Of a stretch of 60,171 nucleotides of DNA, positions 7,648 to 16,517 are shown one piece after another. The stretch comes from Kyrpidia sp. (lineage in GTDB: Bacteria; Bacillota; Bacilli; Kyrpidiales; Kyrpidiaceae). Within the stretch, counting starts at the first letter, position 1; every line of letters begins with the position of its first letter. The stretch lies in NCBI GenBank assembly GCA_029960885.1, contig JASBVV010000003.1, positions 1-60,171 of the forward strand, read 5' to 3'. Under the pieces are notes generated by a model that worked only from the letters and a program-made list of their open reading frames with translations, made no database searches and was not told where the DNA came from. Both the position numbers and the translations under genes were made by a program.

Positions 7648-9258
7648 TCACCACGCGGCGACCTGGCCGTCCGCCCGGGGTTCGGTGCCGCCAACCAGCA
7701 CGCCGTTGTCCAACCTCCAAATCACCTGTCCCCGGCCAAACGAGGCGGTGTCCGTCGACCAGGCGATATCATGGCCGCGACGGCCCAGCGATTCCACCAT
7801 GTGAGGCGGAATTCCGTGTTCCACCGCCACTTTTTTCCCCTCCAACCACTGCCACCGCGGAGCATCCAAAGCCGACTGGGGGTTCATGTGAAAATCGATC
7901 ATGTTCATGACCACCTGGACGTGTCCCTGAGGCTGCATGAAAGCCCCCATCACCCCGAACGGACCCACCGGTAGGTTCCCTTTGGTCAAAAAACCCGGGA
8001 TGATCGTGTGATAGGGACGCTTCCCGGGGGCCAGCGCATTGTCATGGTCCGGATCCAATGAAAAATTGGCCCCCCGGTTGTGCAGGGCGATACCGGTGCC
8101 GGGCACCACCAATCCGGATCCGAATCCTTGGTAGTTACTCTGAATGTACGAGACCATATTGCCCTCGCCGTCGGCCGTGCACAGGTACACCGTGCCTCCC
8201 CCGCCCGGCCGCCCCGGAGCCGGCACGCCGGCGGTCTCGCCGATCAGTCTCCGCCGCTGCTCGGCATACGCCTCAGACAGCAGGTCCTCCACTCGAACGG
8301 ACATGAACCGGGGATCGGCGATATACCGCCGCCCGTCCGCAAACGCCAATTTGATCGCTTCAATCTGCTTATGGTACGTGTCGGCGACGTCCCGACCGGA
8401 CACGTCAAAGCCCTTCAGCATATTCAGGGCCATCAGGGCCACCAGGCCGTGCCCGTTCGGCGGAATTTCCCACACCTCGTACCCGCGGTAGCGAACGTGG
8501 ACCGGCTCCACCCACTCCGGCCGGAATCCGTCCAGATCTTCCAAGCGAAGGAATCCGCCGTACTCCCGGGAAAAGCGGTCCATGCGCTCGGCCAGTTCTC
8601 CCCGGTAAAACGCCTCCGAACGACTCTCGGCGATGATTTGCAGAGTCCTGGCGTGATCCGGAGACCGCCAGATCTCGCCGATGCGGGGCGGCCGTCCCTC
8701 CGGGGCGAACGTCTCGAACCAAGCGCGGAACTCCGGCCCCCGCAGCATCTTCTCATACACGCGATAAGCCCGTTCCCAGGCCGCGCCCACCGCCGGAGAG
8801 ACCGGATACCCTTTTTCGGCATAGTCAATGGCCGGCTCCAGAAGCGCGGGAAACGGCAGGCGTCCAAAACGGGCGGACAACTCCGCCCAAGCCGCCGGAG
8901 CTCCGGGGACGGTCACCGACGCAAAGCCCATCCGAGGCATCTCTCCCTGAATTCCCCGTTTTACCAGAACCTCGATGGACATTGCTTTCGGTGCCGGTCC
9001 GCTTGCGTTCAACCCGTGCAGTTTTCCGGCCGTCCAAACCAGTGCAAAAGCGTCTCCGCCGATCCCGTTCGAGGGCGGCTCCACCACGGTGAGGGCGGCC
9101 GCCGCCGCAATGGCCGCATCGACGGCGTTGCCGCCCCGCCGCATCATCTCCAGACCGGCTTCGGCCGCCAAAGGTTGGGACGTGGCGACCATGCCCCGGC
9201 GGGCATACACGGCCATTCGTCGGGACGGGTGGGGATAATCCAATGAATTCACACGCAT
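7648..9258 (-). CDS. Gamma-glutamyltransferase family protein (YwrD-like)
   Basis: This 536-residue Ntn-hydrolase proenzyme cleaves gamma-glutamyl bonds (glutathione-type or poly-gamma-glutamate-type substrates). Such enzymes self-cut before a threonine; here that is the Thr of GGGGTVYLC at about residue 355, giving a large N-terminal and a small C-terminal subunit. Other family marks are VATSQPLAAEAG, the GGNAVDAAIAAA helix, NGIGGDAFALVW, and IQSNYQGFGSG after the nucleophile. There is no signal peptide, unlike secreted Ggt, so it resembles the cytoplasmic YwrD type. The ATG has a purine-rich GGAGAGGG just before it. It has its own terminator and lies between hfq and spoVK. Confidence 0.93.
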   Translation of the reverse strand: MRVNSLDYPHPSRRMAVYARRGMVATSQPLAAEAGLEMMRRGGNAVDAAIAAAAALTVVEPPSNGIGGDAFALVWTAGKLHGLNASGPAPKAMSIEVLVKRGIQGEMPRMGFASVTVPGAPAAWAELSARFGRLPFPALLEPAIDYAEKGYPVSPAVGAAWERAYRVYEKMLRGPEFRAWFETFAPEGRPPRIGEIWRSPDHARTLQIIAESRSEAFYRGELAERMDRFSREYGGFLRLEDLDGFRPEWVEPVHVRYRGYEVWEIPPNGHGLVALMALNMLKGFDVSGRDVADTYHKQIEAIKLAFADGRRYIADPRFMSVRVEDLLSEAYAEQRRRLIGETAGVPAPGRPGGGGTVYLCTADGEGNMVSYIQSNYQGFGSGLVVPGTGIALHNRGANFSLDPDHDNALAPGKRPYHTIIPGFLTKGNLPVGPFGVMGAFMQPQGHVQVVMNMIDFHMNPQSALDAPRWQWLEGKKVAVEHGIPPHMVESLGRRGHDIAWSTDTASFGRGQVIWRLDNGVLVGGTEPRADGQVAAW

Positions 9259-9395
9259 CCCTCTCCCTTCTCCCGTTCCCTTCGAAATCCATTCCGAATC
9301 TTCCCCGAGCCGGAAAGCCTGAAGCTTCCGACAAGCCCACGATTGGCGACGTCACGGCAGCCGACGGCGGTCGGAGATCCAGCAAGCCCCTTGGG

Positions 9396-9650
9396 TTATG
9401 CGCGTTCTTCGCTCGGTGCCTGGGTCGGAGGATGCAGCGACACCGGCCTCCCGGGAGTGAAGGTGGAAATCGCATGTTTATAGACCATCATCTGTTTTCC
9501 TTCCGATTCCACCACAATGGTAAAATTGTCGAACGCCCGAATCACGCCGCGGATCTGGAACCCGTTCACCAAGTACACCGTCACCGGGATGTTGTCTTTG
9601 CGCAGTTGGTTTAAAAACGTGTCTTGGATGTTCACTGTCTGTTTGTTCAC
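9396..9650 (-). CDS. hfq: Hfq RNA chaperone
   Basis: Hfq is a hexameric Sm-like protein that binds A/U-rich RNA and small RNAs. The 84-residue product has the N-terminal helix ([17 protein letters not shown]), the Sm1 region [26 protein letters not shown] and the Sm2 motif VYKHAIST, and ends in a short Pro-rich tail. It starts with GTG after AGAGAGGGG and follows miaA by 68 bases, the classical miaA-hfq order. Confidence 0.97.
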   Translation of the reverse strand: MNKQTVNIQDTFLNQLRKDNIPVTVYLVNGFQIRGVIRAFDNFTIVVESEGKQMMVYKHAISTFTPGRPVSLHPPTQAPSEERA

Positions 9651-9718
9651 AAGCTTGGCCCCTCTCTACCCATCTTTCCGTAATGTATTCGTGATGCGCC
9701 CCGAAATCCCTTCCGGTC

Positions 9719-10627
9719 TCACGCGCACTCCGCGATTTTCCCGACGATTTCTTCGAGGGAAAGGCGGCCGGCATCAAACCATTCCCGGATCGGCTGGGCC
9801 CGGAACCAACTCCACTGGCGTTTCGCGTAGCGGCGGGTCCCCCTCTGGATCCGCGCCACCGCTTCATCCAGGGAAATCTCCCCGGCCAAGTAATCGGCCA
9901 GTTCTTTGTATCCGATGGCCTGCATGGACGTCAAAGACCGGGGGTACTCTCGGTCGAGCAGCCGCTGTACTTCCGCGATCCATCCCCGGTCGATCATTTC
10001 AAGAACCCGGCGGTTGATGCGGTCGTAGAGCGCCTCCCGGTCCATGGTGAGCCCGAACATCACGGGCCGAATGGGGACCGGCTTTCGGCCCGCAACCCGG
10101 GACATGGGCCGGCCGGTCAAATGATAGACTTCCAGGGCGCGAATCACCCGACGCAGGTCGTGCGGATGAAGGCGGCTCGCCGTCGCGGGATCCACGGCTT
10201 CCAATTGCCGGTACAGCGCCTCGGGGCCCTCCCGTTCCGCCACGGCCTTCAGTGTCCGGCGATACTCCATGTCTTCCCCCGCCGGGGAAAAATCCAGTCC
10301 GTCGGTCAGGCTCTTCACATACAGGCCCGTCCCGCCGGCGACGACCGCCCGCTTGCCCCGCCGGGACACCTCCTCGATCGCCTGGAGTGCTCGTTTCTGG
10401 TAATCCACCACGGTGAACGGTTCATCCGGATCCACGACGTCGATCAGATGGTGGGGAACCTCCCGGCGTTCGTCGATTGGCACTTTGGCGGTCCCGATAT
10501 CCATTCCCCGGTACACCTGCATCGAGTCGGCGGAGATGATTTCGCCTCCGATTCGCTGGGCGACTCGGATGGCCGCTTCCGATTTGCCCGTTGCCGTCGG
10601 GCCGACGATGAACAATACCGGGTACAT
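9719..10627 (-). CDS. miaA: MiaA, tRNA dimethylallyltransferase
   Basis: MiaA adds a dimethylallyl group to A37 of tRNAs that read UNN codons; MiaB, encoded upstream in the same run, then methylthiolates it. The 302-residue protein opens with the P-loop GPTATGKSE, followed by ISADSMQVYRGMDIGTAK and VVAGGTGLYVKSL, and later RRYAKRQWSWFR in the tRNA-binding part. The ATG follows GGAGGACTGATC, which lies at the end of the methyltransferase gene two bases upstream, so the two are probably co-translated. Confidence 0.97.
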   Translation of the reverse strand: MYPVLFIVGPTATGKSEAAIRVAQRIGGEIISADSMQVYRGMDIGTAKVPIDERREVPHHLIDVVDPDEPFTVVDYQKRALQAIEEVSRRGKRAVVAGGTGLYVKSLTDGLDFSPAGEDMEYRRTLKAVAEREGPEALYRQLEAVDPATASRLHPHDLRRVIRALEVYHLTGRPMSRVAGRKPVPIRPVMFGLTMDREALYDRINRRVLEMIDRGWIAEVQRLLDREYPRSLTSMQAIGYKELADYLAGEISLDEAVARIQRGTRRYAKRQWSWFRAQPIREWFDAGRLSLEEIVGKIAECA

Positions 10628-10629
10628 GA

Positions 10630-11403
10630 TCAGTCCTCCAGATTCATCACGCCGAATTGGACTCGTCCCGACAGTTTCGGAACCGGGACGAATCCCAAAC
10701 GAGCGAACGCGTCGCTGCCCCGGCGCTCTTTCATCACCACCCGGCGCCTGGCCACCCGCTTGGCTTCCTCCACCGCCTCCGGGCGCAGGGGGGACGCATC
10801 GCCGAACACACGCAGGGCGTCGATCCCCCGCGACTGAGCCACGGTCCGCCCGAACATCGGATCAAAGTAAATCACGTCCACGCTGCGATCGGGCAGCCGG
10901 CGAAAAAAATCGAGGTGATCGCTTTGTATCACCTCGACCCGCCGCATGGCCGAACTCAATTCCGGCACGGCGGGATGCACGTAGGTGCGCAGTCCCTCTT
11001 CCGCCAACCACGCGATGACCGGCCGGCTTTCCACCCCCACCACCCGACCCCCGGGGCCGGCGGCATGGCTGAGGAGCATGGCATCAGCGCCGAATCCCAG
11101 GGTGGCATCGACCACCCGATCCCCCGGGCGTATGTCAGCGGCTTTCAGCAACGGATCATGGCCGCCCCGGAGCACCTGTCGCAGCCGTCCCACCGCCATG
11201 CCCGGATGGTACCGGTACTGTTTGCCTTCGAAGTACAAAAATGTCCCCTCCCGTGCAGCCACCACCGCAAAGCGGGCTCCCCGGGCGGCCATCAGTTCAT
11301 CCAGGGATTCGCGGCGGCGAATCGCCAGCGGCAGCTCCAATCGGCGGGCGATCTCCCGGGCCCGGGACCGGAGCCCCTCGTCCGCCCGGGCGGCCGTCGT
11401 CAC
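10630..11403 (-). CDS. RsmJ-like SAM-dependent methyltransferase
   Basis: This class I methyltransferase of about 257 residues has the SAM motif VVDATLGFGADAMLLSHA, an acidic motif II in VVGVESRP, and the catalytic-type motif VDVIYFDPMFG. The DPMFG motif and the following VMKERRG block resemble RsmJ (YhiQ, 16S rRNA G1516 methyltransferase), so an rRNA target is likely but not proven. The N-terminal RADEGLRSRAREIA part is shared with uncharacterised Bacillus homologues. The GTG start at 11403 (MTTAARADEG) was chosen because AAGGAGG lies ten bases upstream; TTG starts at 11406 and 11427 are alternatives. It sits between mutL and miaA. Confidence 0.85.
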   Translation of the reverse strand: MTTAARADEGLRSRAREIARRLELPLAIRRRESLDELMAARGARFAVVAAREGTFLYFEGKQYRYHPGMAVGRLRQVLRGGHDPLLKAADIRPGDRVVDATLGFGADAMLLSHAAGPGGRVVGVESRPVIAWLAEEGLRTYVHPAVPELSSAMRRVEVIQSDHLDFFRRLPDRSVDVIYFDPMFGRTVAQSRGIDALRVFGDASPLRPEAVEEAKRVARRRVVMKERRGSDAFARLGFVPVPKLSGRVQFGVMNLED

Positions 11404-11442
11404 CAAACCTCGGTCCTCCTTCGGCAAATCGGTCCCCCCATC

Positions 11443-13359
11443 CTATCCTTGAATCCGCTGAAACTGTTTGTCCAATTCCCGCCGGGTCCACTGCAAAATG
11501 GTCGGTCTCCCATGAGGACATGAAAAGGGGTTGTCGAGTTCCCGCAACTGGTCGCACAAGGCCTGCATCTCGGGAATAGAGAGCGCTTGACCGGCTTTTA
11601 CGGCACCCCGGCAGGCCCGGGTGATAATGGTTTGCTCAAGGCGGGACCGGGGATCTCGTTCCACCCGTTCCTCCACCCAATCGGTCACAAACTCCCGGGT
11701 CAGGGCGGCCACGTCCAGACCGTCCCAAATGTCGGGAACGGTGCGGACCACCACGGTGTTGGCTCCGAACGGTTCGATGGTCAAGCCGTATTCCCGCATC
11801 ATTTCGAGAAACGGTTTCAACCGGTGGAGTTCCGCCACGCTCAATTCCACGGTGACCGGAACGAACAGGGGCATGGGCCCCACTTCTTGCCGAGACATTT
11901 GCCGGGAAAACCGTTCATACAAGATTTTTTCGTGAGCCGCGTGCTGGTCGATCAAAAAGATCGACTCTTCGGCTTCGGCCACGATATACAGGTTGAGCAC
12001 CTGAGCCACCGCGCGCAGCTCCGGCACTCGGGGACGTTCGGAGGGCCCCGTTTCCTCGTTTGTCCATTCCGGTCGCCCTTTCTTCAGATCGGCGGATGCG
12101 GCTTCCAAAATCGGCCTTTCGGCGTCGTCCCGAACCTCCCCCCCCTCTTGGGAGACCCCGGTCGCGTCCGCCCCGGCCGCCTCTTCGGTGATCGGCCTGT
12201 ATGCCTCCAGGGCTCGTTCCCTGGCCAGGGCGCCGGAGGACGTCCGCCGTTCTCCTCCGGTGCGGGTCCAGTCAAAGCTGACTTGCCGCTCCGGGATCGC
12301 TTCGGTCGACGGTCGCGCAGTCCGTCCCCCTCCCGCAGCGGTGCGTGAGAGATCCATACCCGGGATGGCCCGCACTCGGTCCAAAGCCCGGCGAAGAGCA
12401 CTCTCCACGGTGCGGGCCACATCTTTTTCCTCACTGAATCGCACATCGAGCTTCGCCGGATGGACATTGGGGTCCACCAAACTCGGATCCAGATTCAAAT
12501 GAATAAAGACCACCGGATTCCGGTGGATCGGCAGCCTTCCGCCGTAGACCGCGAGGACGGCCTGGGTCAGGGCCGGGTTTCTCACCGGTCGCCCGTTGAC
12601 AAAAAACATGATCTGACTCCGGCCGGCCCGGTTGATTTCCGGCAGGGCGGCCAATCCCCAAACCCGGAGGTCGAGTGCCGTTTCCTCGACAGCGATGCAC
12701 CTCTCGGCCAGTTCCCGGCCGTAGAGGGCCGCCACCGCATGAATCAGCCGGCCGTCGCCCGGCGTGGACACCAAGGAGCGGCCATTGCCGGAAAGGGCCA
12801 GCGCCACCTCGGGATGGGCCAGGGCCGCGCGGGAAACCGCGTCGGTGACATGGGCCGACTCGGTGTGGAGAGATTTAATGTATTTGAGGCGTGCCGGCGT
12901 GTTAAAAAACAGGTCCTTGACCAGGACGTCGGTCCCCGGAGCCATGCCGGCGTCGGACACCTTGAGGATGGTGCCTCCCTCGCTTTGCACTTCGGTGCCC
13001 GCCTCATCCTCCCTCCTGCGGGTTTTCAGAACCAGTCTGGAGACGGCGGCAATGGACGGCAGGGCCTCACCCCGAAAGCCGAGGGTGCGAATCCGGAACA
13101 GGTCACGCTCCGAGGCGATTTTGCTGGTGGCATGCCTCCGGAGGGCCAATTGGGCGTCTTCCCGGTCCATGCCCGCACCGTCGTCCAACACGCGAATGAC
13201 CTTCATCCCGGCCTCCTCGATGGATACCTGAATATGTCGCGCCCCGGCGTCGATGCTGTTTTCGATGAGTTCTTTCACCACGGAGGCGGGGCGCTCCACC
13301 ACTTCTCCCGCGGCGATTCGGTTCGAGAGGCCGGGATCCAAAACGTGAATGGCGCTCAT
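11443..13359 (-). CDS. mutL: MutL, mismatch repair endonuclease
   Basis: MutL links MutS-bound mismatches to strand incision. The 638-residue protein has the N-terminal GHKL ATPase with ELIENSIDAGA, DDGAGM and LGFRGEALPSI, a variable Pro/Glu-rich linker at about 330-440, and a C-terminal domain with the metal-binding endonuclease motif DQHAAHEKILYERF, plus ACRGAVKAG and CPHGRPT. The endonuclease motif shows it is the nicking type used by bacteria without MutH. Its ATG overlaps the mutS stop by four bases (ATGA), so the two are translationally coupled. Confidence 0.98.
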   Translation of the reverse strand: MSAIHVLDPGLSNRIAAGEVVERPASVVKELIENSIDAGARHIQVSIEEAGMKVIRVLDDGAGMDREDAQLALRRHATSKIASERDLFRIRTLGFRGEALPSIAAVSRLVLKTRRREDEAGTEVQSEGGTILKVSDAGMAPGTDVLVKDLFFNTPARLKYIKSLHTESAHVTDAVSRAALAHPEVALALSGNGRSLVSTPGDGRLIHAVAALYGRELAERCIAVEETALDLRVWGLAALPEINRAGRSQIMFFVNGRPVRNPALTQAVLAVYGGRLPIHRNPVVFIHLNLDPSLVDPNVHPAKLDVRFSEEKDVARTVESALRRALDRVRAIPGMDLSRTAAGGGRTARPSTEAIPERQVSFDWTRTGGERRTSSGALARERALEAYRPITEEAAGADATGVSQEGGEVRDDAERPILEAASADLKKGRPEWTNEETGPSERPRVPELRAVAQVLNLYIVAEAEESIFLIDQHAAHEKILYERFSRQMSRQEVGPMPLFVPVTVELSVAELHRLKPFLEMMREYGLTIEPFGANTVVVRTVPDIWDGLDVAALTREFVTDWVEERVERDPRSRLEQTIITRACRGAVKAGQALSIPEMQALCDQLRELDNPFSCPHGRPTILQWTRRELDKQFQRIQG

Positions 13360-16001
13360 CGCCTCTCCTCCTCCCGGGCCAACAGATGGAGTTCGTAGAG
13401 TTCCTGGAGGGCCTGAATCGGCGTCATATCCAACACTCTCGCCCGGCGAAGCCTCTCGACAATCGGGTGGGGCACGTAGGGAGACCCGGGCTGCCCGGCC
13501 TCTTTTCCCGGGGCCCCGGCACCCCCTCCGACCGGAGGAGCCGTACGGCGCAGATCGGCCTCTGCGGTTGCCGCCTCGGCCTCCATGTTTCCTGCGGCCG
13601 CCTGCGCCGTGCCGCTGCGAACCTCCTCCAACGCTTGGAGAATCTCCTCCGCACGTTCCAACAGGTCGTCCGGGAGCCCGGCCAACCGGGCCACGTGAAT
13701 CCCGTAACTGCGGTCGGCCGGCCGGTCCACCAACCGGTGCAGAAAAATAATGCCTTCCCCCCCTTCCTTCACGTCGGTGGAAAAATTGCGCACTCCTCTC
13801 AGCCGCTCGGCCAGGCCGGTGAGCTCGTGATAATGGGTGGCGAACAGCGTCCGGGCGCCCACCCGCCGGGGGTCGTGGATGAATTCCACCGCAGCTTGGG
13901 CGATGCTCATTCCGTCGTACGTGGACGTTCCCCGGCCGATTTCGTCGAGGATGATCAGGCTGCGGGGCGTGGCATTCCTCAGGATGGCCGCAAGCTCCAC
14001 CATTTCCACCATAAAGGTGCTCTGCCCGGCCACCAGGTCGTCGGCGGCGCCGATCCGGGTAAACAATCGGTCGATGACGCCGATCCGCGCCTGCAACGCA
14101 GGCACGAACGACCCCATCTGGGCCAGGAGGACAATGAGAGCGACCTGCCGCATGTAGGTGCTCTTTCCGGCCATGTTGGGCCCGGTGATCAAAGCCACCC
14201 GGCAGGTCTCGCCGTCGAGAAACGTATCGTTGGGCACGAAAGTTCCCTCCGACAACACCGCCTCGACCACCGGGTGCCGTCCGGCCCGGATGTCGATGAC
14301 CAAGCTGTCGTCAACGACGGGCCGGGTGTACTGCCGCTTCACCGCCACCTCGGCGAGAGCCGCGAAGACGTCCAGCTCCGCCAGGGCGGCGGCCAGCCGC
14401 TGCAGCCGGGGGAGCGCCCCGACCACCGCGTTTCTCAATTCGACAAAGAGTTGGTACTCCAAGGCTTCTGACCGATCCTGGGCATCGAGGATCTGGCTCT
14501 CCACCTCTTTCAGAGCCGGCGTCACGTAGCGTTCTCCGGAAGCCAAGGTCTGGCGGCGCTCATAATCGTCCGGCACGTGGGGGAGATTGGCTTTGGTGAC
14601 CTCGATGTAATAACCGAATACGCGATTGTAACCGATTTTCAAGGACTTGATGCCCGTTCGTTCCCTCTCCCGCCGTTCCAGGTCGGCGATCCACTCCCGG
14701 CCTTCCCGGGAGGCCCGGCGGAGCCGGTCCAATTCCTCGGAAAACCCGTCGCGGATGATGCCGGCTTCTTTGGGGGTGGCGGGCGGATCATCCGCCAAAC
14801 CCCGGTCGAGCAAATCCCGGAGTTCGCCGCACGGATCCAACTGCCGCCAGATGGCCTTCAACGCCTCACTGCGCAACCCCGACACGTCGTCGGCCAGCAT
14901 CGGTACCCGGTGCAAACTCTGGGCCACGGCGCGCAGATCCCGCGGACCCGCATTGCCGTAGCTGACCCGCCCGAGAAGTCGCTCGAGATCGTAGATCCGG
15001 CGGAGATGTTCCCGGATTCGATCCCTCCGCATCCAATCGTTCACGAGCTCTTCCACGGCATCCTGGCGCCGGGCGATTCGCCCGGGGTCCACCAGAGGCC
15101 GATCCAGCCATCGTCGAAGCAACCTCCCTCCCATGGCGGTCACCGTCTCGTCCAACAGCCACAAGAGAGATCCTTTCCGCCGGCCTTCCCGAACCGTTTC
15201 GGACAGCTCAAGATTTCGCCGGGCAAAAGCGTCCACCACCATATAGGTGGTGTCGTGCAGCGGTTGAACGGGTTTCCAGTGAACGAGCCGGCGCCTCTGG
15301 GTCTCCTGTATGTATGCCATCACCGCATCCAGGGCGGCTTCGCCCCCGGGTTCCGGAAGATCACCCCGGGCGGGTCTGTCGTCGATAGCGAGCCGGGCCT
15401 CCCCTTCGGCGATCACCGTCGTGGTCGCACCGGTTATTTTTGTAAGTCGATCGACCCAGGATGACCGGGCGGTTTCTTCCGGCACCAGCCACTCCGCCGG
15501 CCGATAGCGCATTCCGTCGTCCAGGATCTCCTCGGGGCTTCGAGCCACTCCCGCCCAGCGGTCCCCGGTGGATACATCGACGAAAGCCACGGACCACCCC
15601 TCCGGGATGGGAAGGGCGGCGCCGATCAGGCGTTGGTCCTTCTCTTCCCGGGAACGTCCCTCCAGCAGCGTGCCCGGCGTCACGATGCGGGTGATTTCCC
15701 GGCGAACCAACCCTTTGGCCAAGGCCGGATCCTCCATCTGATCGCAGAGGGCCACTTTATAGCCCCGCTCGACCAAAGTCGCAATGTAGCCTTCCACCGC
15801 ATGATGGGGTACACCGCACATCGGGACGCGCCGTCCGCCGCCTGCGTCCCGACCGGTCAGGGTAATCTCCAATTCCCGGGCGGCGATTTCGGCATCTTCA
15901 AAAAATAATTCATAAAAGTCTCCCAGACGAAACATCAGCAGGGCGCCCGGACAACGACCCTTCATTTCCAGGTATTGTTGCATCATCGGGGTGTACGACA
16001 T
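13356..16001 (-). CDS. mutS: MutS, DNA mismatch recognition protein
   Basis: MutS binds mismatches and recruits MutL. The 881-residue protein has the mismatch-probing Phe-x-Glu at FRLGDFYELF (residues about 24-33), the connector and lever domains, and the ATPase with Walker A ITGPNMAGKSTYMRQ, Walker B LIILDEIGRGTSTYDG and the dimer-interface TLFATHYHELT. The C-terminus carries an Ala/Gly-rich linker followed by a helical segment (PIQALQELYELHLL), probably the tetramer/clamp-interacting tail. The ATG start matches the family N-terminus (MMQQYLEMK). It follows ricA by 93 bases; that gap holds a long hairpin. Confidence 0.98.
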   Translation of the reverse strand: MSYTPMMQQYLEMKGRCPGALLMFRLGDFYELFFEDAEIAARELEITLTGRDAGGGRRVPMCGVPHHAVEGYIATLVERGYKVALCDQMEDPALAKGLVRREITRIVTPGTLLEGRSREEKDQRLIGAALPIPEGWSVAFVDVSTGDRWAGVARSPEEILDDGMRYRPAEWLVPEETARSSWVDRLTKITGATTTVIAEGEARLAIDDRPARGDLPEPGGEAALDAVMAYIQETQRRRLVHWKPVQPLHDTTYMVVDAFARRNLELSETVREGRRKGSLLWLLDETVTAMGGRLLRRWLDRPLVDPGRIARRQDAVEELVNDWMRRDRIREHLRRIYDLERLLGRVSYGNAGPRDLRAVAQSLHRVPMLADDVSGLRSEALKAIWRQLDPCGELRDLLDRGLADDPPATPKEAGIIRDGFSEELDRLRRASREGREWIADLERRERERTGIKSLKIGYNRVFGYYIEVTKANLPHVPDDYERRQTLASGERYVTPALKEVESQILDAQDRSEALEYQLFVELRNAVVGALPRLQRLAAALAELDVFAALAEVAVKRQYTRPVVDDSLVIDIRAGRHPVVEAVLSEGTFVPNDTFLDGETCRVALITGPNMAGKSTYMRQVALIVLLAQMGSFVPALQARIGVIDRLFTRIGAADDLVAGQSTFMVEMVELAAILRNATPRSLIILDEIGRGTSTYDGMSIAQAAVEFIHDPRRVGARTLFATHYHELTGLAERLRGVRNFSTDVKEGGEGIIFLHRLVDRPADRSYGIHVARLAGLPDDLLERAEEILQALEEVRSGTAQAAAGNMEAEAATAEADLRRTAPPVGGGAGAPGKEAGQPGSPYVPHPIVERLRRARVLDMTPIQALQELYELHLLAREEERR

Positions 16002-16051
16002 GTTGTCCCGACTTCCCTTCCTTTTTCCTCGGTTCCACCATGAACGGAAAT

Positions 16052-16082
16052 GGGAAGAGCTGCCGGAGGCCAGCAGCTCTTT
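16052..16082 (-). repeat. Hairpin between ricA and mutS
   Basis: An inverted repeat (GAAGAGCTGC near 16053 against GCAGCTCTT near 16072) forms a stem of about nine pairs in the ricA-mutS gap. On the minus strand no T-run follows it, so it is more likely a processing or stability element than a terminator. Confidence 0.5.
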
Positions 16083-16094
16083 CCGCTTTTCACC

Positions 16095-16517
16095 CTACCG
16101 TGCGGGGCAGCCCCCGCAACCGCCGCATCCGCCCGAACATCCGCCGCTGTCCAATTCCACCGGGACCCGGGACGACACCGTCTGGGCGATGATCCGGGCG
16201 ATGCCTTGGAACAGGAGGTTCAATTCGTCCTGGGCTGCCCGATATTGTCCCACCACCGGGATGGCGGCCAACCGTCGCTCGACCTCCCCGAGGGCCCGCT
16301 CCGCCGCCTCGAGTTTTTCCCGGGAGGCACCCCGCATCTTCAGCACGGAGACGCTCATGCGAAGTCTTTTTTGGGATTTCAGGAGTTCTTGTACCTCGCG
16401 GTTTTGTTCGATCTTCACCTTGCATTGCCGGTAGCGCGCCACTTCTTCCGACCCGGCGATCATGCGGGCCAGCGCATGGGCCCGGCGGTGCACCTCGGCG
16501 CGGACCCCCGGGTTCAT
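16095..16517 (-). CDS. ricA: RicA (YmcA), YlbF-family regulator with Cys-rich tail
   Basis: RicA works with RicF (YlbF) and RicT (YaaT) as an iron-sulfur-bearing complex that steers RNase Y processing and affects competence, biofilm and sporulation. The 140-residue protein is mostly alpha-helical (YlbF/YmcA domain: SEEVARYRQCKVKIEQN, LLKSQKRLRMS) and ends with four cysteines spaced C-x3-C-x2-C-x2-C (CSGGCGGCGGC). That spacing resembles the Fe-S ligand cysteines described for B. subtilis RicA. The ATG overlaps the miaB stop (ATGA) and has GGGAGG seven bases before it; earlier in-frame codons would run into miaB. Confidence 0.92.
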   Translation of the reverse strand: MNPGVRAEVHRRAHALARMIAGSEEVARYRQCKVKIEQNREVQELLKSQKRLRMSVSVLKMRGASREKLEAAERALGEVERRLAAIPVVGQYRAAQDELNLLFQGIARIIAQTVSSRVPVELDSGGCSGGCGGCGGCPAR

